Assembly (NCBI GenBank): GCA_902563305.1
Contig: CACEWP010000010.1
Location: 1 to 41,919 of the forward strand
Direction of reading: 5' to 3'
DNA: 41,919 nt
Source: an uncultured Alphaproteobacteria bacterium
Lineage (GTDB): Bacteria; Pseudomonadota; Alphaproteobacteria; Methylaequorales; Methylaequoraceae
The notes under the pieces were generated by a model. That model ran no database searches and was not told the DNA's origin. It saw nothing but the letters and a program-made list of their open reading frames with translations. A program made the position numbers and the translations under genes. Numbering within the stretch: the first letter of the stretch is position 1; the number at the start of each line of letters is the position of its first letter. Positions 34,999 through 41,919 of the stretch are shown in pieces.

Positions 34999-36261
34999 AT
35001 GATAAAAAATATTTTCGGAATATATTATTCCAAAAAAATCCTTTTAATTTTTTTTATGGGGATAGCTAGTGGAATACCCTTATATATGGTTTTATCTACA
35101 TTATTTATTTGGCTAACCAGAGAAAATATTGATATTTCAACTGTAGGTTTGTTTGCTCTCACTCAGATTCCATGGAGTTTAAAGTTTGTATGGGCTCCAG
35201 TTGTAGATACATATAAAATTCCCATTATAAATAAATTTTTAGGTCAAAGAAGATCATGGTTACTTGTAACACAAATTCTTTTAATAATTTCATTAATATT
35301 ACTTGGTTTTAGCAATCCTAATAAAAATTTACTCTTGACTGCATTCTTTTCACTATTAACTGCTTTTTTTTCTGCAAATCAAGATATCATTATAGATGCT
35401 TTTAGAATTGAAGTGCTTGAGGACGAATTACAGGGTGCAGGGGCTGCAGTTACACAATTTGGTTACAGATTTGGAGGCATAATTGCAGGAGCGGGTTCTT
35501 TGTATCTTAGTAGTATTTTTAGTTGGTCTGAGGTTTTCTTAATTATTTCTATTATTATTGCATTCATAATGATAATAACTATCTTTCTTATACAAGTTCA
35601 AAATATCCAAACTAGGAAAAACTCTGAAAGTCTTCTTGCACCTTTTAGAGAATTTATCTCAAGAAATTCAACCAAGCATATTGCACTAATTCTATGTTTT
35701 ATCTTCTTTTTTAAATTTGGGGATGTTGTTGCGGGAATAATGGCAAATCCTTTTTATGTAAAAATAGGTTTCTCAAATATCGATATTGCAAATGCAAGTA
35801 AAATGTTTGGTGTTATTATGACTTTGTTAGGAGTATTCCTTGGAGGGTATCTTGTTAAAAGGATCGGTCTCATTAATTCTTTAATTGTCTCTGGTTTTTT
35901 GCAAGTATTATCTAATTTACTTTATGTGATGCTTAATAATGTAGGTCCTGAATTTAATTTTCTATTAATTACAGTTGCTGGAGAAAATTTTTCAGGAGGA
36001 CTGGGATCAGCTGCATTTGTTGCTTACTTATCTGTTCTTTGTAAAAAAGAATATTCTGGAACGCAGTATGCTTTACTTTCGTCTATAATGGGTTTAGCAA
36101 GAACTTTTTTGTCATCTCCATCTGGCTTTATAGTTGAAGCAATTGGTTGGAGTCATTTTTTTATCATTTCAACTATTTTTGGTTTGCCTGGTCTGATTAT
36201 TCTTCTTTGGATGAGATCAAAGTTTACAATTAGGATGCAAATCTCATCTAATTCAAATTAG
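34999..36261 (+). CDS. ampG: AmpG-family muropeptide permease
   Basis: A 420-residue major-facilitator protein with about twelve hydrophobic segments that imports anhydro-muropeptides for cell-wall recycling. FFMGIASGIPLYMVLSTL at the start, TQIPWSLKFVWAPVVDTY, and SANQDIIIDAFRIEVLEDE are signatures of the AmpG/PAT branch. GAAVTQFGYRFGGIIAGAG follows as in other members. Its last 14 bases overlap the convergent glutathione transferase gene. No other cell-wall recycling gene is in the window. Confidence 0.9.
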   Translation: MIKNIFGIYYSKKILLIFFMGIASGIPLYMVLSTLFIWLTRENIDISTVGLFALTQIPWSLKFVWAPVVDTYKIPIINKFLGQRRSWLLVTQILLIISLILLGFSNPNKNLLLTAFFSLLTAFFSANQDIIIDAFRIEVLEDELQGAGAAVTQFGYRFGGIIAGAGSLYLSSIFSWSEVFLIISIIIAFIMIITIFLIQVQNIQTRKNSESLLAPFREFISRNSTKHIALILCFIFFFKFGDVVAGIMANPFYVKIGFSNIDIANASKMFGVIMTLLGVFLGGYLVKRIGLINSLIVSGFLQVLSNLLYVMLNNVGPEFNFLLITVAGENFSGGLGSAAFVAYLSVLCKKEYSGTQYALLSSIMGLARTFLSSPSGFIVEAIGWSHFFIISTIFGLPGLIILLWMRSKFTIRMQISSNSN

Positions 36262-36889
36262 TGATAGATTTGAATTCTTCTAGCTGATTAAGTGGAGAAT
36301 AATTATGAATTGTTTTATAATATTTTTTTAAGATCGGGAGATCATCTAAAAAAGAGCTTGATATCATATCAAGTTTACCAGAACAAAACCAATATAGAAC
36401 TCTCCAAACAGTAATATCAGCTATACTAAATTTATCAGTAAAAAATTGACCTTTTTTAGATGATCGCTTAAACAAATCTTCTAAATAACCAAACCAAACA
36501 GATAAATCATTTTTTATAAATTCTTTTCTTAAACTCCTGGACTTTTCTAGATTTTTTTCACGCATAGCTGCTCTAATAGATGGAGCAATATGATTTGTAA
36601 TCTCATTTGCCCAATCTAATACCTGATCAATAATTAGAACCTTAAATTCGTTATTGTCATATAGGGATGATTTAATAGCACAAAACCTAGCCAAAGTATG
36701 AGTGTGAGAAAATTGCTTTCCATTTATAACCATTACTGGAAGTTGACCAAAGGGAAATTGACTTTTTTTTTTAAACCATTCTTTTCTTGGGACCCTTTCG
36801 TATTTATAGGGTGTCTTTGAGTGTGAAAGACATAATCTAAGAATATCAACTCTCCAAAAATTAAAATCAAAATAAATTAACTTTATCAT
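36248..36889 (-). CDS. Glutathione S-transferase family protein
   Basis: A 213-residue cytosolic GST. The N-terminal thioredoxin-like half has KLIYFDFNFWRVDILRLCL and QFPFGQLPVMVINGKQFSHT, where the cis-Pro and the glutathione-binding pair (here Ser-His) lie. The C-terminal helical half holds FFTDKFSIADITVWRVLYWF, the conserved helix-capping Asp motif. It resembles the sigma-like branch. The start shares one base with the stop of the ferredoxin-NADP reductase gene, so the two are in one operon, which may point to a redox-stress role. The substrate is unknown. Confidence 0.88.
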   Translation of the reverse strand: MIKLIYFDFNFWRVDILRLCLSHSKTPYKYERVPRKEWFKKKSQFPFGQLPVMVINGKQFSHTHTLARFCAIKSSLYDNNEFKVLIIDQVLDWANEITNHIAPSIRAAMREKNLEKSRSLRKEFIKNDLSVWFGYLEDLFKRSSKKGQFFTDKFSIADITVWRVLYWFCSGKLDMISSSFLDDLPILKKYYKTIHNYSPLNQLEEFKSITNLN

Positions 36890-37656
36890 TATTTTTCTGC
36901 AAAAGCTTTTTCGATTACGAATCCACCTTGAACTTTTGTTGAACCTTCTTTAGAACCTAAATCCTCAAATATTTTTTTTAAATCAAAGGTCATCGACTCT
37001 GATCCACATATCATTACTCTATCTAATTCAGGATTAAAATCATCTGTACCAACAACTTTCCACAATTCTTTTTTTAATATCCAATCTGTTATTCTTCCCT
37101 CGCGCTCCCATTTTTCTCGCGTGACAGTATTAAAGTAAATAAAATTATTTTTAGTGATTTCAGAATATATTTCATCTTGATTTAAATTATTAAGAAGATC
37201 TATGTATGCCAACTCATTGGAAGTCCTAACGGTATGTGTCAAAATCACCTTCTCGAATTTTTCATAGGTCTCAGGATCTCGAACAATACTCATAAAGGGG
37301 GCAAGACCTGTTCCTGTTGAAAACAAAAAAAGATTTCTACCTGGCATCAGATAATCACATACAAGAGTGCCTGTGGGTTTTGAATTGACTATTATTTCAT
37401 CACCTAGTTTTATATGCTGTAATTTACTAGTTAAAGGACCATTTGGAACTTTAATGCTTAAAAATTCTAAATGATCTTCATGATTAGGACTTACAACTGA
37501 GTAAGCCCTTAAGAGAGGTTTTCCGTCAATTTCTAAACCAATCATCGCAAATTCTCCGTTTTTAAATCTAAAACTTATATTTCGAGTCGTTTTGAAACTA
37601 AAAGTTTTATCTGTCCAATGATGAATACTTGTAACTTTTTCTTTTAAGAGGGCCAT
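36889..37656 (-). CDS. fpr: Ferredoxin/flavodoxin-NADP reductase
   Basis: A 255-residue FAD enzyme that moves electrons between NADPH and ferredoxin or flavodoxin. LLRAYSVVSPNHED is the flavin-binding RxYS block, VPNGPLTSKL binds the pyrophosphate, FSTGTGLAPFMSIVRDPE and ILTHTVRTSNEL form the NADP domain, and MICGSESMTFDLKKIFEDLG is followed by the typical short C-terminal tail ending in FVIEKAFAEK. The length is that of the bacterial subclass I/II type common in proteobacteria. It is divergent from the PEP-carboxylase-like gene, 35 bases away. Confidence 0.93.
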   Translation of the reverse strand: MALLKEKVTSIHHWTDKTFSFKTTRNISFRFKNGEFAMIGLEIDGKPLLRAYSVVSPNHEDHLEFLSIKVPNGPLTSKLQHIKLGDEIIVNSKPTGTLVCDYLMPGRNLFLFSTGTGLAPFMSIVRDPETYEKFEKVILTHTVRTSNELAYIDLLNNLNQDEIYSEITKNNFIYFNTVTREKWEREGRITDWILKKELWKVVGTDDFNPELDRVMICGSESMTFDLKKIFEDLGSKEGSTKVQGGFVIEKAFAEK

Positions 37657-37691
37657 TAGAATTTTAATTTCTTTTAAAAAACACCATATTA

Positions 37692-40600
37692 ATGAATTAT
37701 AAATATGATATAAACCTTAATTATATAATTTTTAATAAAATGACAAGCACTAATATAAGAAAACTGACACACTCTGAAATGGATCTATATAGAAAACCAT
37801 TGTTACCAGAAAAATGGAGTTGTTTTCCAGTTGATAAAGATATTGATACTCAACAGCTCAGGAAAATTCTTCAAAAAGATCTGGATAGAATTAGATCGGG
37901 TGCTGAAAAAGATCCTTTTTCCAATTCGATTACTATGCTTGCTCTTGATATATCTAGAAGGCTAGAGAAAAAAAAATTAAATTATTCTGCACTAGAAGCT
38001 CTAATTCAAAGGTTAGCAGTTGGATCCTTTGGTCTTCGAGCTGATCGATTGAAATCTTACATGGGTACAACCGAAAAAGGCAAAAATATTAATGCAATTT
38101 CTAAAATTATAAAACAACAAGCATACTTTAAAAAAAAAAAGTTAGCTTTTAGTGAATTTAATAAAAAAATTAATAAAGAGATATTTGGAATAGTTTTAAC
38201 TGCTCACCCCACATTTGGAATGACATATGAGATGATGCTCCAACTGGCAAAGCTTGCTACTTCTAAAAATAATAACAAATCACTAACCGAAAAAGAATTA
38301 AAAGCGATTGTTAAAGAAGTTTTTAAAACGGAACAAAGACCAGAAAGAAAAATTACTCTTGATTTTGAGCACAATTTATCAATGTCAGCACTTAAATATC
38401 TACAACAATCATTAAGAACTTTTTATGAGGTAATTTTAAACGTTTCTAAGAAATTATATCCAGAGGAATACCACCAGATCACTCCTCAGATACTAAGATT
38501 ACACACTTGGGTTGGATATGATGTTGACGGGAGAGGAGATATATTTTGGAGTGATAGTTTCTCAAAGCGACTTAAAGTTAAAATAGATCAACTTAATCTT
38601 TATGGAAACTCGATTGAAAAAATAATAAAGCGTTGTAAAAATCAAACTTTAAGGAAAGAGTTGATTCAGGTTAATGCTATATTTAGTGATTCAATAACTT
38701 ACAACAAAGAGGTGTTAAAAAAATTCACAGAGATTGGGTTTGTTGATAATTTAAACTTAATAAAGACAGTTTCTAATTATCTTCATAAAAATCAAAGCAA
38801 GCTCTTGATAAATACAGATCCAATTGTAAAAAAATTAATAAATCTGATTGAGAACTTTAAAAAAGAGCCAATTGAAATAGATAAGTCTTTAATTGATGAC
38901 ATTATTATATTGAAAATTGAAATCAGTAACTTTGGACTCGGTTTGGGTAGAACACAATTAAGATTAAATGCTAATCAACTAAACAATGCAATATCTAAAG
39001 AGATAGATCTCAAAGGAGATCCAAATGATCCTTCAAATAAACTAACATATTTAAACGTCATATCTAAAATGATTGATAATGTTAAACCTGTAAAAATAAA
39101 TTTTGGAAGTATTTTCGAGGAAAATATGAATGCTAGAAGATATTTCATGCTCACAAAACAGATCTTAAAGTATATTGATGAAAATCAATCCATAAGATTC
39201 TTAATTGCTGAGTGTGATTATCCACTAACAGTAATGACTGCTTTATATTTTTCAAAATTGTTTGGTGTAGAAAAGAAAATTGACATTTCTCCTTTATTTG
39301 AAACAGAGAGAGGGTTAGAAATTGGTCATGATGTAATAAGAATATTACTTAAAAACTCAAATTTTAAGAAATATATACTCGGTCGAAAGAAACTAACAGT
39401 TCAGACTGGATTCTCTGATGCTGGAAGATATCTTGGACAGTCAGCTGCAGTTATGTCAATTGAAAATCTTCAGCGCAAAATTGCTAAAGCTATGCATGAT
39501 TTAAATATAACTGATGTAAAATTATTAGTTTTTAACACTCATGGGGAATCGATAGGAAGGGGTGGTCACCCTGTTTCTCTTATAGACAGGTTAAAATATG
39601 TAAATTGTAATTATACAAGAAAAAAAATAATTGAATGGAACATTGAATTAATACAAGAAATGAGCTTCCAGGGAGGAGATGGGTATCAATATTTTATGAA
39701 TCATGATTTAGCTTTAGCTTCGATTTCAAGAATAATAGAATTTTGTTTTAATGAGGAAAATACTGAGAAACCTGACCTTTTATACCAATCAATAGACTTT
39801 GGAATTGAGTTTGTAAACACCATTAAAAACTTTAATACTGAAATCATGGATGATCCTAATTATGCTGCACTTCTAAATGTATTTGGCTCAAATCTTACCC
39901 ATTCAACGGGTTCTAGATCTGTTAAGAGACACATTGATTCCTCAATCAAAACACTTGTATATCATCCAAGTCAAACTAGAGCTATACCTCAAAATTCAAT
40001 GTTGCAACAATTAGGAATGCTTGCAAATTCATTGGGGGGTATTGGTGGGTTTATAAGAAAAGATCAGAAAAAATTCTTAAGAGTATATAACGGTTCTGAA
40101 AGATTTAGAAGAATAATGGATATAGTCCAGTATGCTTTTGCTTTTAGTGACATAGAAGTATTAAAAGCTTATATTGATTGTTTTGATCCTGGCATGTGGC
40201 TTTCTTGGTCAACTAGAACAGCTGACTCAGAAAGAAGTGAGAATATGAAGGAGGTTGCAAATTTATTAGAGAAGTTTGATGTTCATTGGAGATTAAATAA
40301 AGTTTACAGAAAATTACACCAGGAATACATGGAAATTAGAAATTGGATTCTAGGCCGCAAATTAAGAGGTCGAATTGCAGTTGGAAGGGGTAGGGTGATT
40401 GAAAAAGAAACAAGGGACGAATTGCTATTAATGCATGGGATAAGGGTAGCAATTTTTCACGAAATTTTTCTTCTATCGGTTAGAATACCAAAATTCAGTG
40501 ATCAGGCAGGAACTTCTAGAGATGAGGTTATCGCTAAATTAATAAGATTCGATGTTTTAGATGCAGTTAGTACATTAAGAAAAATTTTTCCTGCTGAAAA

Positions 40601-40769
40601 AGTTAAGACTTCAAACTCTGGTTTTTCAGATAAATCCAACTATGTTAGTGAAATAAATATAAACTACACTAGGGAGGAAAAAAATATATTTCAAAAGTTA
40701 GAAGCTTTATATGAATGTGCCAAAAGAGTAAGTAACGGGATAAATCATTTTATAGGGTCTGTTGGTTAA
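37692..40769 (+). CDS. ppc: Divergent phosphoenolpyruvate carboxylase-like protein
   Basis: A 1025-residue homologue of PEP carboxylase, which makes oxaloacetate from PEP and bicarbonate. Conserved family blocks are FGIVLTAHPTFGM with the catalytic-type His, HTWVGYDVDGRGD, LGRTQLRLNANQ, TGFSDAGRYLGQSAAVM, IGRGGHP, STGSRSVKR and TRAIPQNSMLQQ. Several differ from the E. coli enzyme: HPTE reads HPTF, the FHGRGG motif reads FNTHGES, and the RNTG end is missing. ATG at 37740 (1009 residues) is an alternative start; neither has a ribosome binding site. Family membership is strong, activity less certain. Confidence 0.8.
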   Translation: MNYKYDINLNYIIFNKMTSTNIRKLTHSEMDLYRKPLLPEKWSCFPVDKDIDTQQLRKILQKDLDRIRSGAEKDPFSNSITMLALDISRRLEKKKLNYSALEALIQRLAVGSFGLRADRLKSYMGTTEKGKNINAISKIIKQQAYFKKKKLAFSEFNKKINKEIFGIVLTAHPTFGMTYEMMLQLAKLATSKNNNKSLTEKELKAIVKEVFKTEQRPERKITLDFEHNLSMSALKYLQQSLRTFYEVILNVSKKLYPEEYHQITPQILRLHTWVGYDVDGRGDIFWSDSFSKRLKVKIDQLNLYGNSIEKIIKRCKNQTLRKELIQVNAIFSDSITYNKEVLKKFTEIGFVDNLNLIKTVSNYLHKNQSKLLINTDPIVKKLINLIENFKKEPIEIDKSLIDDIIILKIEISNFGLGLGRTQLRLNANQLNNAISKEIDLKGDPNDPSNKLTYLNVISKMIDNVKPVKINFGSIFEENMNARRYFMLTKQILKYIDENQSIRFLIAECDYPLTVMTALYFSKLFGVEKKIDISPLFETERGLEIGHDVIRILLKNSNFKKYILGRKKLTVQTGFSDAGRYLGQSAAVMSIENLQRKIAKAMHDLNITDVKLLVFNTHGESIGRGGHPVSLIDRLKYVNCNYTRKKIIEWNIELIQEMSFQGGDGYQYFMNHDLALASISRIIEFCFNEENTEKPDLLYQSIDFGIEFVNTIKNFNTEIMDDPNYAALLNVFGSNLTHSTGSRSVKRHIDSSIKTLVYHPSQTRAIPQNSMLQQLGMLANSLGGIGGFIRKDQKKFLRVYNGSERFRRIMDIVQYAFAFSDIEVLKAYIDCFDPGMWLSWSTRTADSERSENMKEVANLLEKFDVHWRLNKVYRKLHQEYMEIRNWILGRKLRGRIAVGRGRVIEKETRDELLLMHGIRVAIFHEIFLLSVRIPKFSDQAGTSRDEVIAKLIRFDVLDAVSTLRKIFPAEKVKTSNSGFSDKSNYVSEININYTREEKNIFQKLEALYECAKRVSNGINHFIGSVG

Positions 40770-40776
40770 ACCTAAA

Positions 40777-41685
40777 TTATTTCTTTTTTGTTTTGTAAAG
40801 ATCTTCAATAGCTCCTATGTCTTCATCACTTAAATTTAGCTTTTCAGATAACAACTTTAACTCTTCTCTTTCATCATTATCAATAACATCATCTTTGAGC
40901 ATGAACTTAAGTTTGTCCTCATATTTTTTTTGATTTCTTCTTGTAAACTCTGTAAATGCAGAAGCCATAATACCAGCTGGCAAGGCAACAGTTCCAATTC
41001 CTAATATAATACTTATAGATCCAAATAATTTTCCTACACTGGTAATAGGGTAAACATCACCATATCCTACAGTTGTCAAGGTTACTAATGCCCACCACAT
41101 TGATTGAGGAATACTTCCAAATTTTTCAGGTTGAACATCTTTCTCAACCAAGTACATTCCACTCGAGACCACAATTAGTGCTATAAATAACAAAAAAAAA
41201 GCAGCACCAAAAGATCTTCTTTGATCCCATAGAACTGATATAAGACTATTGATAGAACCTGAGTATCTGGAAAATTTTAATAGTCTTATAATCCTTAAAG
41301 CTCTTATAAATCTAAGGTCAATAGATGGATAAAACAATGCTACAAGGCTTGGCAATATCGCTATAAGGTCGATCACAGCTCCAAAACTAAATATATATCT
41401 TATTCTTATTTGATAGTTACTACCTTTTTCATTTTCTTTTGAAATACACGACCACAACCTTAGCAAGTATTCAATGGAAAAAATTAATACAGAGAAATAT
41501 TCAAAATAATTAAAATAAATCTCAAATTTTTCATAAATTGAATCAACCGTCTCTAAAATTACTGCAAAAACATTAAGAGTGATTAAAGAAAGTAAAAAAA
41601 AGTCTGTTAGTCTGCTAAAAAAATCTTTTTCTTGACCTGGTTCAAGTAATTCCCAACATCTTCGATTTATTTTATTTAAATTAAT
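40777..41685 (-). CDS. Voltage-gated-type potassium channel, probable ATT start
   Basis: A six-helix ion channel of the Kv type. From ATT at 41685 the product has 302 residues: S1 about 28-46 (LLSLITLNVFAVILE), S2 60-77, S3 98-119, an Arg-rich S4 at 124-140 (LRFIRALRIIRLLKFSR), S5 158-180, pore with selectivity filter TVGYGD at 205-210, S6 after it, and a charged, helical C-terminal tail. The frame has no ATG, GTG or TTG between its upstream stop (41752-41754) and a TTG at 41466, which would lose S1 and most of S2. GGAG at 41693-41696 sits 7 bases before the ATT. The gene is convergent with ppc. Confidence 0.8.
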   Translation of the reverse strand: MNLNKINRRCWELLEPGQEKDFFSRLTDFFLLSLITLNVFAVILETVDSIYEKFEIYFNYFEYFSVLIFSIEYLLRLWSCISKENEKGSNYQIRIRYIFSFGAVIDLIAILPSLVALFYPSIDLRFIRALRIIRLLKFSRYSGSINSLISVLWDQRRSFGAAFFLLFIALIVVSSGMYLVEKDVQPEKFGSIPQSMWWALVTLTTVGYGDVYPITSVGKLFGSISIILGIGTVALPAGIMASAFTEFTRRNQKKYEDKLKFMLKDDVIDNDEREELKLLSEKLNLSDEDIGAIEDLYKTKKK

Positions 41686-41692
41686 TTTATAT

Positions 41693-41696
41693 CTCC
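41693..41696 (-). promoter_or_regulatory. Shine-Dalgarno site that points to an ATT start
   Basis: On the reverse strand the sequence reads TTTGGAGATATAAAATT. GGAG is 7 bases before the ATT at 41685-41683 and 5 bases after the stop of the upstream gene. This is a good spacing and decides the probable start of the channel gene. Clear sites of this kind are rare in the window. Confidence 0.55.
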
Positions 41697-41701
41697 AAAA
41701 T

Positions 41702-41919
41702 TTATTTTTTAGGACAGGTAATTTCCTTTTGGCAACTATTTCCTGGAGAACCTAGGTAAATTTCTTTATTTTTATCACCTCTTTTTTGTGACTGATAAGT
41801 GCATATAACATCATCAGGAACTTTTTTTTCACTAATAAGTCTACACTTTGGCTGAATCACAATCCTTTTTCTTCGGTCGAAAGTTCCTTCCTCAGGCGCA
41901 TATGTTCTACCTTTTGACT
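41702..41919 (-). CDS. C-terminal end of a Cys-containing protein, cut by the window edge
   Basis: The reverse frame is open from the right edge to a TAA at 41704-41702 and gives the last 71 residues of a protein. Segments include GRTYAPEEGTFDRRKRIVI, VPDDVICTYQSQKRGD and SPGNSCQKEITCPKK. Four Cys residues, two near the end, suggest an exported protein with disulfides, but no domain is recognised. The potassium channel gene starts 16 bases after its stop, so the two are probably in one operon. The start lies outside the window. Confidence 0.65.
   Translation of the reverse strand, partial: SKGRTYAPEEGTFDRRKRIVIQPKCRLISEKKVPDDVICTYQSQKRGDKNKEIYLGSPGNSCQKEITCPKK

Noticed and set aside
40777-41466. 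Short channel gene starting at TTG 41466
   Set aside because: It would begin within S2. The in-frame upstream sequence encodes clear S1 and S2 helices.
1-41919. CRISPR arrays, tRNA or rRNA genes, insertion sequences, phage genes
   Set aside because: No spaced repeats, no cloverleaf-sized gaps with suitable sequence, and no transposase, integrase or phage proteins were found on either strand.

Overview
The window is strongly AT-rich and gene-dense. Neighbouring genes often overlap by 1, 4 or 11 bases, and no gap exceeds about 170 bases. The gene families (ELM1/DUF1022, AmpG, a PAP2 phosphatase with an SGE motif, an EgtB-EgtD-EgtE set, a large PEP-carboxylase-like protein) and the compact AT-rich layout fit a streamlined marine alphaproteobacterium of SAR11-like or similar type. 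That placement is inference: there is no rRNA or other marker gene here. No tRNA, rRNA, insertion sequence, phage gene or CRISPR array was seen.

Positions 1-26755 form a surface-glycan locus. The first part (1-6958) holds a capsule-type transferase, a family 2 glycosyltransferase, a NeuB/SpsE-type synthase with an SpsF-type nucleotidyltransferase, two family 4 glycosyltransferases and a sulfotransferase. The second part (7077-14490) is a compact eight-gene cassette: a DUF4910 aminopeptidase-like protein, a luciferase-like flavin oxidoreductase, an unrecognised 390-residue protein, a 2-oxoglutarate/Fe(II) oxygenase, a class IV aminotransferase, an AAC(3)-like N-acyltransferase, an acyl carrier protein and an AMP-forming ligase. 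It looks like a route that builds an unusual acyl group on a carrier protein and moves it to an amine, perhaps an amino sugar. Imperfect direct repeats of about 72 bases lie at both ends of this cassette, which suggests it may be an exchangeable module.

From 14613 to 26755 come further glycan-tailoring genes: an FkbM methyltransferase, a glycosyltransferase-like protein, a reverse-strand methyltransferase, a TylF-type methyltransferase and a second sulfotransferase. These are followed by a tight run of an MBOAT O-acyltransferase, its SGNH partner, a GT-C-like membrane protein, a glutamine amidotransferase of the AsnB type, holo-ACP synthase and another glycosyltransferase. The AcpS could activate the cassette's carrier protein.

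From 26838 the content becomes housekeeping and envelope: ergothioneine synthesis (egtB-egtD-egtE), PsiE-like and PAP2 membrane proteins, ELM1, a lipid A acyltransferase, uroporphyrinogen-III methyltransferase, an MlaF-type ATPase, a small secreted protein, AmpG, glutathione S-transferase, ferredoxin-NADP reductase, a divergent PEP carboxylase, and a voltage-gated-type potassium channel that appears to start at ATT. Both ends of the window cut genes: the first reading frame is open to the left edge, and a Cys-rich protein runs off the right edge on the reverse strand.
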